Positions 1 through 5,919 of a stretch of DNA of 10,490 nucleotides are shown here, piece by piece. The translations under genes were made by a program, and so were the position numbers. The notes under the pieces were generated by a model, which was not told the origin of the DNA, searched no databases, and saw nothing but the letters and a program-made list of their open reading frames with translations. Origin of the DNA: Bacillota bacterium (lineage in GTDB: Bacteria; Bacillota; Clostridia; Christensenellales; UMGS416); contig JAEYRA010000202.1 of the NCBI GenBank assembly GCA_023409755.1, positions 1 to 10,490 on the forward strand. The letters run 5' to 3'. The stretch's first letter is position 1. Every line of letters starts with the position of its first letter.

Positions 1-1
1 C

Positions 2-736
2 GCCCAGAAGGAAGGCATTGACCCGGAGAAGATCGTCGTCGTGTCCGTCATGCCCTGCACGGCCAAGAAGTTCGAGGTCGGCCGTCCTGAGCTTTCGGGC
101 ACCGGGTATCCGGATGTCGACATCTCCGTCACCACCCGTGAGCTCGGGCGCATGATTCGCCAGCAGAACATCGACTTCCTCCGCCTGCCGGATGAGAAGT
201 TCGACGACGTGCTGGGTGATTCCACTGGCGCGGCTGTCATCTTCGGTGCCACCGGCGGCGTGATGGAAGCAGCCCTGCGCACCGTCTATGAGATTGTCAC
301 CGGCAAGACGCTGGAGAAGGTCGAGTTTAATGAGGTGCGCGGCATCGAGTCCGTCAAGGAAGCCGTCATCCCCGTGGGCGATATGAACGTGCGTGTGGCT
401 GTGGCCCACGGCACCGGCAACGCCCGTAAGCTTCTCGACGCCATCAAGAGCGGTGAGAAGAGCTACGACTTCATTGAGATCATGGCCTGCCCCGGCGGCT
501 GTGTCACTGGCGGCGGTCAGCCGTTAGTGAGCGACGAGGTCAAGTACTACACCGACGTGCGGGTGGAGCGCGCCAAGGCCATCTATGCCGAGGATGAATC
601 ACTGCCGCTGCGCAAGTCCCACGAGAACCCGTCGATTCAGAAGCTGTACAAGGAATTCCTGGGTGAGCCCGGCAGCCACAAGTCCCACGAACTGCTGCAC
701 ACCCACTACAAGGCCCGCACCCGCTACATCGATTGA
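2..736 (+). CDS. [FeFe]-hydrogenase, C-terminal part (5' end outside window)
   Basis: This is the catalytic end of an iron-only hydrogenase, which reduces protons to H2 with fermentation electrons in the cytoplasm. The frame is open from base 2, giving 244 visible residues; the start lies upstream. Counting codon 1 at base 2, the second H-cluster signature MPCTAKKFE has its Cys at residue 19. The third signature, MACPGGCVTGGGQP, has Cys 163 and Cys 167; in characterised enzymes the second of this pair bridges the [4Fe-4S] cube and the diiron subsite. The first signature (TSCCPGW type) and any N-terminal ferredoxin-like clusters would lie left of the window. The tail (LYKEFLGEP...SHELLHTHY) matches the iron-hydrogenase small-subunit domain fused at the C-terminus of monomeric and NAD(P)-linked enzymes. 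The protein ends there with no extra domain. It could be the HydA/HndD-like subunit of a multimeric, electron-bifurcating enzyme; the missing upstream genes would decide. Family assignment is very secure. Confidence 0.96.
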   Translation, partial: AQKEGIDPEKIVVVSVMPCTAKKFEVGRPELSGTGYPDVDISVTTRELGRMIRQQNIDFLRLPDEKFDDVLGDSTGAAVIFGATGGVMEAALRTVYEIVTGKTLEKVEFNEVRGIESVKEAVIPVGDMNVRVAVAHGTGNARKLLDAIKSGEKSYDFIEIMACPGGCVTGGGQPLVSDEVKYYTDVRVERAKAIYAEDESLPLRKSHENPSIQKLYKEFLGEPGSHKSHELLHTHYKARTRYID

Positions 737-752
737 TAAAACCACTTGGATC

Positions 753-787
753 AAAAAGACTCCCGCCAATGGGCGGGAGCCTTTTTT
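753..787 (+). terminator. Rho-independent terminator of the hydrogenase gene
   Basis: An 8-bp GC-rich stem (CTCCCGCC at 760-767 with GGCGGGAG at 772-779, loop AATG) is followed by CCTTTTTT. It starts 16 bases after the hydrogenase stop. The A-run before the stem can extend pairing with the T-run, so it may also work weakly on the other strand. Confidence 0.93.
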
Positions 788-869
788 GTGTTTTACTGGC
801 TTGCAAGGGCAGTTTTACGGGGAGTAGAGTGGCACGCCCTGCATGATGCTACAGCATTTGTAAAAACTA

Positions 870-898
870 TTGACGAAGCGTACAAGATATAGTATCCT
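870..898 (+). promoter_or_regulatory. Sigma-A-type promoter for the rnj leader
   Basis: A -35 box TTGACG (870-875; 5/6 match to TTGACA) is followed by a 17-bp spacer and a -10 box TATCCT (893-898; 4/6 match to TATAAT). Transcription should start near 905. An alternative -10, TATAGT (888-893), is too close to the -35 box. This is the only good promoter seen between the hydrogenase terminator and rnj. Confidence 0.65.
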
Positions 899-904
899 TA
901 ACCA

Positions 905-1370
905 GATAAAGCAATGTACGCCCTGCGGGGTGGGGGACGCGGCAGCTGCGGTCGTCAGTGTGACGGACTACGCGGCGCGGCGGTCCATAGACATGGACGA
1001 TTGCCGTAAGGCAGACGATAGAAGCGCCGAAAGGCGCACAGGGAGCAACGCAATGGGCGAACCAAGGCCACTGTGACAGGGTGGCGAGGGGATGGCCCGC
1101 GCGTCCTGTGGTAACGAACGGAGACCGGCAGCCCGGCAAACTTGGGGCTTTGGTTTGTTGGGGTTTCTGGTTGTATGACGACTGTAGAATACGGGTGCCT
1201 TTCACCGAACCCGGGTGTAGCGGTCGGCTTTCTTTCCCTTTGATGCCAAGTTCCTGTGTGTCACGGCGGCGAACCATTGGAGTAAGCGTAAACCGGATGG
1301 TTTCATCCTTCGGTTTGACTGCCTTGCCGATGGCCGCACTGCATTGCGTACTCGATCAACTAGCATCATT
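905..1370 (+). ncRNA. Candidate structured RNA / long 5' leader of rnj
   Basis: This is about 470 bases between a promoter and the rnj ribosome binding site with no convincing protein. Hairpins seen directly: 951-968 (GTCGTCA with TGAC.GAC, triloop, one bulged G); 983-998 (GTCCAT/ATGGAC, loop AGAC); 1002-1013 (TGCC/GGCA, GNRA loop GTAA); 1024-1037 (GCGCC/GGCGC, GNRA loop GAAA); 1067-1085 (GCCAC/GTGGC) or, alternatively, ACAGG 1076-1080 with CCTGT 1105-1109; 1121-1167 (GAGACC/GGTTTC) enclosing 1130-1149 (AGCCC/GGGCT); 1192-1213 (CGGGT/ACCCG), which competes with GGTG/CACC; and 1290-1316 (AAACC + GGATG / CATCC + GGTTT). A possible long-range helix joins 911-918 to 1340-1347. No strong internal terminator was found, so read-through into rnj is expected. 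It lacks the hallmarks of RNase P RNA, tmRNA, SRP RNA and the common riboswitches that I know. It may be a cis-acting leader (for example self-control by RNase J) or a processed stable RNA. The fold is inferred by eye. Confidence 0.5.
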
Positions 1371-1376
1371 GGAGGA
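1371..1376 (+). promoter_or_regulatory. Ribosome binding site fixing the rnj start
   Basis: GGAGGA lies seven bases (counting from GGAGG) before ATG 1383. It rules out the longer frame opening at TTG 1344, which would place this site inside the coding sequence. Confidence 0.9.
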
Positions 1377-1382
1377 ACCAAC

Positions 1383-3059
1383 ATGGCAAGAAAGAAAACC
1401 AACAGCGGCAACAAGCTGCGGATCATACCGATCGGCGGCGTGGAAGAAATTGGCAAGAACATGACCGTACTGGAGTACGGCAACGACATTATCGTGGTGG
1501 ACTCGGGTCTCTCGTTCCCGACGGAGGAAATGCCCGGCATCGACTTGGTTATCCCCGACACGACCTACCTGGAGAAGAACCGGCAGAAGGTGCGCGGCAT
1601 TGTGCTCACCCACGGCCATGAGGATCACATCGGCGCCCTGCCTTATGTGCTCAAGGCCATAAACGTGCCTGTGTATGGCACCAAGCTCACCATCATGCTC
1701 TCGGAGTATAAGCTGGCGGAGAACGGCGTGACCAACGCCCAGATGAAGCAGGTCGCCCCACGGGAGAAGATCAACCTTGGCTGCTTCGTGGTGGAGTTCA
1801 TCAAGACCAGCCACTCCATCATGGACTCGGTGGCCCTGGCCATCACCACCCCCGTGGGCAAGGTCGTCATCACCGGCGACTTCAAGGTGGACTATACGCC
1901 CATCGACGGCGAGGTCATGGACCTGGCGCGCTTCGCCCAACTGGGGGAGGAGGGTGTGATGCTGCTGATGTGCGAGAGCACCAACGTGGAGCGCCCCGGC
2001 TACACCCTGTCAGAGAAGGTCATTGGCCGCAACCTTGACACCATATTCCGTGATGTCAAAGGCCGCATCATCATCTCCACCTTCTCCTCGAATATCCACC
2101 GCATCCAGCAGATTGTGGACGCGGCTCAGCATTACAGCCGCAAGGTGTGCTTTGCAGGCCGCAGCATGGTCAAGATTGCCGGCATGGCCCAGGAGCTGGG
2201 GTATCTCAAGATCCGGGGCGACAGCATTGTACCGCTGGAGAAGCTCAAGAGCCAGAACGACAAGCGCCTTGTCATCATCACCACCGGCAGCCAGGGCGAG
2301 CCCATGTCTGGCCTGGTGCGCATGGCCGATGGCGAGCACAGCCAGGTGGAGATCTGCCCCGGGGACACCATCATCTTCTCGGCCAAGCCCATCCCGGGCA
2401 ATGAGAAGTACGTCAGCCGCATCATCGATCAGCTGTTCCGCATCGGGGCCAACGTCATTTATGACACCATGGCGGAGATTCATGCTTCCGGCCACGCCTG
2501 CCGGGAGGAGCTGAAGCTCATCCACACCCTCATCAAGCCCAAGTACTTCATCCCCATGCACGGGGAGTACCGGCACCTCAAGCAGCATGCCATGCTGGCG
2601 GAGTCGCTGGGCATGCCCACCAAGAACATCTTCATCCCGGAGAATGGCCAGGTCATCGAGATTGATGCCCGCGGCGCCAGCCGGGGTGAGCCGGTGCAGG
2701 CCGGCGGTGTGATGGTGGACGGCCTGGGCATTGGCGACGTGGGCAACGTGGTGCTGCGCGACCGCAAGCACCTGGCGCAGGACGGTCTGGTTGTCATTGT
2801 CATGACGCTCTCCCGTGAGCGGGGCATGCTCATCTCCACGCCGGAGATCATCTCCCGCGGGTTCGTTTATGTCAAAGAAAACGACGAGATGATGGAGGAC
2901 ATCAAGCGCATCATCCTCCGGTATATGGATAAGGTCAACCAGAAGAAGCTGCCGGAAATGGCAACCATTAAGGCAGACATTCGCAACGACCTCCGGAAGT
3001 TCATCTACGAAAAGACCAAGCGCAGCCCAATGATCCTTCCGATCATCATGGACATTTAA
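1383..3059 (+). CDS. rnj: Ribonuclease J (5'-3' exo/endoribonuclease)
   Basis: RNase J is a cytoplasmic metallo-beta-lactamase/beta-CASP nuclease that matures and degrades mRNA and rRNA and can act 5'-3'. The protein is 558 aa, close to the 555 aa of Bacillus RNase J1. The zinc motif HGHEDH is at residues 77-82, followed by His144 (TSHSIMDS), Asp166 (TGDFKVD), the beta-CASP segment with HASGH (His367, His371) and MHGEYRHL (His393). The C-terminal domain that supports dimerisation is present (ISRGFVYVKE to the end). All catalytic positions that I can recognise are intact. It is the first gene of a tight operon: its TAA overlaps the ATG of the next gene by one base. Its leader of about 475 nt is unusually long and structured, which suggests post-transcriptional control. 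A single RNase J cannot be assigned to J1 or J2 from this window. Confidence 0.97.
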   Translation: MARKKTNSGNKLRIIPIGGVEEIGKNMTVLEYGNDIIVVDSGLSFPTEEMPGIDLVIPDTTYLEKNRQKVRGIVLTHGHEDHIGALPYVLKAINVPVYGTKLTIMLSEYKLAENGVTNAQMKQVAPREKINLGCFVVEFIKTSHSIMDSVALAITTPVGKVVITGDFKVDYTPIDGEVMDLARFAQLGEEGVMLLMCESTNVERPGYTLSEKVIGRNLDTIFRDVKGRIIISTFSSNIHRIQQIVDAAQHYSRKVCFAGRSMVKIAGMAQELGYLKIRGDSIVPLEKLKSQNDKRLVIITTGSQGEPMSGLVRMADGEHSQVEICPGDTIIFSAKPIPGNEKYVSRIIDQLFRIGANVIYDTMAEIHASGHACREELKLIHTLIKPKYFIPMHGEYRHLKQHAMLAESLGMPTKNIFIPENGQVIEIDARGASRGEPVQAGGVMVDGLGIGDVGNVVLRDRKHLAQDGLVVIVMTLSRERGMLISTPEIISRGFVYVKENDEMMEDIKRIILRYMDKVNQKKLPEMATIKADIRNDLRKFIYEKTKRSPMILPIIMDI

Positions 3060-3346
3060 TGAGTTATCTAGCCTTGTTTGCCTGCCTGGCGGCGGGCTTT
3101 GCCGCCGGGAAGCTGTTGAAGCTCCCCGGCGGTTGGCGTAAAGCCGTCGGTGTGGGCCTGCCCGTGTGCCTGTTTGTCATGGTATTTCTGCTAGGGGTCA
3201 AGCTGGGGGCCAATGCCGACGTGTTGGGGCGGGCCAGTTCCATCGGCCTGCGGGCGCTGGTGTTGGCAGTGTGCGCCACCGCCGGCAGCGTGCTGCTGGC
3301 GATGGGCTACCGGCTGTTGCGCCGGGGGAAAGGAGGCGGCCAGTGA
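3059..3346 (+). CDS. LysO-type lysine exporter, N-terminal half (split gene)
   Basis: This is a small hydrophobic protein of 95 aa with three likely membrane helices (about residues 2-20, 28-50 and 60-85) and a basic tail (RRGKGGG). Together with the next gene it corresponds to LysO (YbjE, COG2431/DUF340), an inner-membrane exporter of L-lysine and toxic lysine analogues. E. coli has one protein of about 299 aa; here the two products total 297 aa. The segment LPVCLFVMVFLLGVKLGAN resembles the LysO N-terminal helix ending in a GISL-like motif. ATG 3059 overlaps the rnj stop (TAATG). No clear ribosome binding site precedes it, so translational coupling to rnj is likely. The assignment relies largely on its partner. 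Confidence 0.8.
   Translation: MSYLALFACLAAGFAAGKLLKLPGGWRKAVGVGLPVCLFVMVFLLGVKLGANADVLGRASSIGLRALVLAVCATAGSVLLAMGYRLLRRGKGGGQ
3331..3336 (+). promoter_or_regulatory. Ribosome binding site for the second LysO half
   Basis: AGGAGG sits inside the end of the first lysO reading frame, six bases before GTG 3343. It shows that the second half is translated on its own, so the split is not a recent frameshift or sequencing error. Confidence 0.85.
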
Positions 3347-3951
3347 GCACGGTTTTCATTGGGGGTTGCCTGCTCCTTGGCGTAGCCGTTGGGTCATTTT
3401 TGCCCTTTCCGGCCCTGACTGGGAACGCCGACGCTGCCATCAGCGTCTTACTGTATGTCATGCTCTTCCTGGTGGGGCTGGACTTGGGGCTGCAGGGCAA
3501 CCTGCGGGCGCAGATACGCCGCATCGGGGTGGACGCACTGGGGCTGCCGGCTGCGGTGGCACTGGGCAGCGTGCTGGGCGGGCTGGCCGGTGGCCTGCTG
3601 CTGCGAATGGACTTGTGGCAAGGCGCGGCGGTAGGCGCGGGTCTTGGTTGGTATTCTCTGAGCAGCATTGTGCTGGGGAAGATCGACGCGGTGCTTGGCG
3701 CGGAGGCATTCCTATCAAACGTCCTGCGGGAGATTCTCTCCCTGTTGACAATCCCGCTGCTGGCACGATTCCTGCACCCGTGGGCGGGCATCGCCGCAGG
3801 CGGGGCCACGGCCATGGACACCACACTGCCAGTTGTTGTAAAAGCGTCGGGGAGTGAATACGCTATACATTCGTTCCTCAGCGGTGTTATACTGAGCATG
3901 ATGGTACCGTTCGCCCTTTCGGCAATACTCATGATCGCTGGAGTGAATTGA
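3343..3951 (+). CDS. lysO: LysO-type lysine exporter, C-terminal half (split gene)
   Basis: This 202-aa membrane protein matches the conserved C-terminal part of LysO: GLGWYSLSSIVLG, then a segment around NVLREILSLLTIPLL, then GGATAMDTTLPVVVKASG and a last helix GVILSMMVPFALSAILM. The family motif SMD.TLPV is present as AMDTTLPV, with Asp159 as the conserved acidic residue that probably matters for cation-coupled lysine export. About six membrane helices are visible. The start is GTG 3343, supported by AGGAGG six bases upstream. It overlaps the previous gene by four bases (GTGA), and its TGA shares one base with the ATG of mltG. Exporting lysine next to a cell-wall gene is plausible but unproven as a functional link. 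Confidence in the family is high; substrate by family only. Confidence 0.9.
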   Translation: MSTVFIGGCLLLGVAVGSFLPFPALTGNADAAISVLLYVMLFLVGLDLGLQGNLRAQIRRIGVDALGLPAAVALGSVLGGLAGGLLLRMDLWQGAAVGAGLGWYSLSSIVLGKIDAVLGAEAFLSNVLREILSLLTIPLLARFLHPWAGIAAGGATAMDTTLPVVVKASGSEYAIHSFLSGVILSMMVPFALSAILMIAGVN

Positions 3952-5144
3952 TGCAGCACAACGCCAGTCATATGGAACCACAAATGGACTACCAGAACAC
4001 CGATACCCGCTGGGGACCGCTGACCCGCACGGCGCTGTTGGGCGTCTGGAGCGTGGCACGCGCGGTGCTCATTTTCTTGTGTGCGACGCTGGTCGTCTTG
4101 GCCGTGGGTCTCTTTGCGTATGGCTATGTGGACGAACACTACTTCGCCCCGCCAGGGGAAGAGGGCGAGATGGCTCAACAGATCATCGTAACCCGCGGCA
4201 TGTCGCTGTCAAAGCTCTCCCAACTGCTGGAGGAGAAGTCATTGGTTCGCAATGCCAAGGTGTTCAAGTATTACGTTGATTTCTCGGGCTATGGCAACAA
4301 GATTAAGGCCGGGACCTACACCCTCAATGGCACCATGCCCATGCGGGACATCATGAAGAAGCTGGCAAAGGGCAACCAGAACGGCAAACTCATGACCTTC
4401 TACATCACCGAGGGCAGCTCAGTGGAGCAGATCGCCGCCCAGCTCAAAAAACAGAACGTGTTCAACGACACGACGCGCTTCCTAGAGCTGTGTAAAACCG
4501 GTGGGGACTTTGCCAAGGACTATCCGCTGGTGAAGCAAGCCAAGGAGATCAAGGACAGTGGCAAGCGCTATTACCTGCTGGAGGGTTATCTCTTCCCGGC
4601 GACCTATGAAATCTACGCAGGTTCCAGTGAGGAAGTCGTCATTGGCAAGATGCTTGACAAGATGTCGAGCGTCATGAACAAGGATCTCATTGCCAAGGCC
4701 AAGCGGGCCGGCATGACGCCCGACGAGGCGTTGACGCTGGCGTCCATCATTGAACGGGAGGCCAAGCCCAAGGACTTCACCAAGGTATCGGCCGTGTTCC
4801 ACAACCGTTTGGACAAGAACATGAACCTCGGCTCCGACGTGACGACGCTCTATGCCCTTAAAAAGACCGGCACACTCGACCTTACCACCGAAGAGCTGGC
4901 AGTTGACTCGCCCTACAACACCCGCAAATACAAGGGACTGCCGTTGGGGCCGATCTCCAACCCCGGGCAGGATGCCATCAAGGCTGCCATTACCCCGGAC
5001 TCCAAGTACGTCAAAGCCAAGTATCTGTATTTCGTGCTCATCAACTCCGAGACCGGTGAACTGGCCTATGCCAAGACCTTGAAAGAGCACAACAAGAATG
5101 TTGAGAAGTGGCGGCAGTATCAGAAGGAACATGGGTTGAACTAA
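3951..5144 (+). CDS. mltG: Endolytic peptidoglycan transglycosylase MltG (YceG family)
   Basis: MltG cuts nascent glycan strands within the chain and so acts as a terminator of peptidoglycan polymerisation at the membrane. The 397-aa protein has a short cytoplasmic N-terminus, one membrane helix (about residues 28-60) and an external region with a LysM-like part (around 75-115). The YceG catalytic domain follows, with LEGYLFPATYEI (about 210-221), the ASIIEREA motif holding the catalytic Glu268, and GPISNPGQDAIKAAI plus YLYFV near the end. All hallmark motifs are present. ATG 3951 is preferred because GGAG lies seven bases upstream and the ATG overlaps the preceding TGA by one base; a TTG at 3948 and a later ATG at 3972 are alternatives. 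It is the last gene of the rnj operon and is followed by a strong terminator. Confidence 0.95.
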   Translation: MQHNASHMEPQMDYQNTDTRWGPLTRTALLGVWSVARAVLIFLCATLVVLAVGLFAYGYVDEHYFAPPGEEGEMAQQIIVTRGMSLSKLSQLLEEKSLVRNAKVFKYYVDFSGYGNKIKAGTYTLNGTMPMRDIMKKLAKGNQNGKLMTFYITEGSSVEQIAAQLKKQNVFNDTTRFLELCKTGGDFAKDYPLVKQAKEIKDSGKRYYLLEGYLFPATYEIYAGSSEEVVIGKMLDKMSSVMNKDLIAKAKRAGMTPDEALTLASIIEREAKPKDFTKVSAVFHNRLDKNMNLGSDVTTLYALKKTGTLDLTTEELAVDSPYNTRKYKGLPLGPISNPGQDAIKAAITPDSKYVKAKYLYFVLINSETGELAYAKTLKEHNKNVEKWRQYQKEHGLN

Positions 5145-5155
5145 GTGAGTGCATG

Positions 5156-5187
5156 AAAGGCCTGCGGAGTACATCCGCAGGCCTTTT
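5156..5187 (+). terminator. Terminator of the rnj-lysO-mltG operon
   Basis: A perfect 13-bp stem (AAAGGCCTGCGGA 5156-5168 with its complement 5174-5186, loop GTACA) ends in TTTT. It lies between convergent genes. On the minus strand the stem is followed only by CATGC, so termination of the opposite gene there would be weaker. Confidence 0.92.
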
Positions 5188-5207
5188 GGTAGTTTTCGTC
5201 TTGCTGC

Positions 5208-5816
5208 CTATTGATACTGCCAAGCGGGAAACTCTTCCCGAATCATCGGTAGGTGCTTCTCCCAAGCCTGTCTGTCAATTGCTTCCAGGGGCAATATGCG
5301 GACCTCGCGCTTTTCTTCCGTTTGCCATTCCTCATAACCCCATCGAAAGCCCGCAAGGTACGATATGGTATCGTTGTTGATGGGGCTGGGCAAAGTCACC
5401 AGGAAGGTATCGGCAACCCACTTCAAACGAGCATACTCACCGAGATTGTTGCAGGGAGCGTCATAAATTTCCGCCGGGCTTCCAAAGGCAAAGAAGGGAA
5501 CGCCCAACTCTCGCAGGGTATTTTGTCCATCCACTTCAGTGATGACTTTTGTAGCTTCGGTGTGATGCAATGTGGAATAGTAGTCATCCGTAATAAATTG
5601 TATCCATGCACACAGTTTGGCGTAGCCCATTCCGGCATATTCCTTGATGGCTGCGTGCATTGTGGGGTACCCAATGCATTGGTTCACATCAAATCCCAGC
5701 CCCTGCAGGAGGTCAAAACCCGATTGTGCAGGGCTCCTGTTTTCCGTGTAGTTGACTTCAACGGTGCCGTGTTTGTCATTGAGTACAAAAGGGAGCCGTA
5801 GAATCGTGTCATTCAT
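5208..5816 (-). CDS. Unrecognised cytosolic protein of about 202 aa
   Basis: I do not recognise this family. The product starts MNDTILRLPFVLNDKHG, has no signal peptide or membrane helix, and is mildly acidic and rich in aromatic residues. Distinctive stretches are QCIGYPTMHAAIKEYAG, IYDAPCNNLGEYARLKWVAD and LAGFRWGYEEW; these look like conserved-family segments rather than random sequence. It contains three Cys residues with no metal-binding spacing. ATG at 5816 is chosen because GGAGAG stands six bases before it; the longer frame from 5840 would contain that site. GC content is roughly 42-53% in the stretches counted, against 60-78% in neighbouring genes, which suggests acquisition from elsewhere. 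It lies downstream of glyS on the same strand but has its own promoter beyond the glyS terminator. An accessory or immunity-like role is possible but is only a guess. Confidence 0.8.
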   Translation of the reverse strand: MNDTILRLPFVLNDKHGTVEVNYTENRSPAQSGFDLLQGLGFDVNQCIGYPTMHAAIKEYAGMGYAKLCAWIQFITDDYYSTLHHTEATKVITEVDGQNTLRELGVPFFAFGSPAEIYDAPCNNLGEYARLKWVADTFLVTLPSPINNDTISYLAGFRWGYEEWQTEEKREVRILPLEAIDRQAWEKHLPMIREEFPAWQYQ

Positions 5817-5822
5817 GGGTTG

Positions 5823-5828
5823 CTCTCC
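5823..5828 (-). promoter_or_regulatory. Ribosome binding site deciding the start at 5816
   Basis: On the minus strand GGAGAG precedes CAACCC and ATG 5816. It makes the shorter 202-aa protein the likely product rather than the 210-aa frame opening at 5840. Confidence 0.75.
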
Positions 5829-5844
5829 AGTCAAACACATAGTT

Positions 5845-5860
5845 TGGTATTATTATACCA
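5845..5860 (-). promoter_or_regulatory. Extended -10 promoter inside a perfect inverted repeat
   Basis: On the minus strand TGGTATAAT gives a consensus -10 (5852-5857) with the upstream TG of an extended -10; no good -35 box lies at the usual distance. The same bases form a perfect inverted repeat, TGGTAT-TATT-ATACCA. A dimeric repressor bound there would block the promoter. The -10 is well supported; the operator role is inferred. Confidence 0.6.
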
Positions 5861-5864
5861 TGGG

Positions 5865-5905
5865 CAAAAGAGAACGCCGCACAACATTTGCTGTTGTGCG
5901 GCGTT
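5865..5905 (-). terminator. Terminator of glyS
   Basis: A perfect 14-bp stem (5873-5886 with 5892-5905, loop of five bases) lies 14 bases after the glyS stop. Read on the minus strand it is followed by the T-rich CTCTTTT. It separates glyS from the next minus-strand gene and abuts that gene's promoter. Confidence 0.88.
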
Positions 5906-5919
5906 TGTGAAGGCCAAGC

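Noticed and set aside
818..837. GGGGAGTAG resembling the start of the yybP-ykoY manganese riboswitch
   Set aside because: The rest of that riboswitch's conserved core is not seen downstream, it precedes the predicted promoter, and no metal transporter follows.
884..897. AAGATATAGT, similar to the S element of group I introns
   Set aside because: No P, Q or R elements or P3/P7 helices lie at suitable distances, and the bases are explained as a promoter -10 region.
1067..1120. CCACTGTGA and AGGGTGG-like strings suggesting a cobalamin riboswitch or T-box
   Set aside because: The other required conserved boxes are missing (no GGGAA/GGTG or GCCAGGAGACC elements for cobalamin, no ACCGCG antiterminator or terminator for a T-box), and rnj is not a typical target.
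905..1240. RNase P RNA, considered because GAACCCGG occurs at 1207-1214
   Set aside because: The GAGGAAAGTCC core and its P4 partner are absent. The match is limited to a short GC-rich string.
867..1277. Open frames on both strands within the rnj leader (up to 136 codons)
   Set aside because: No ribosome binding sites at usable distance, no recognisable protein features, and the bases are better explained by RNA hairpins.
1344..1382. Upstream TTG start for RNase J adding 13 residues
   Set aside because: The GGAGGA site would then be inside the gene; the 558-aa product from ATG 1383 matches the family's usual start and length.
2010..2771. Minus-strand open frame of 253 codons opposite rnj
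   Set aside because: Antisense to conserved RNase J motifs, with no ribosome binding site or promoter of its own; low-complexity Ala/Val/Asp/His composition.
3198..4178. Minus-strand open frame of 326 codons opposite lysO and mltG
   Set aside because: It spans the borders of two well-supported genes on the other strand and has Pro/Arg/Ser-rich composition typical of antisense frames.
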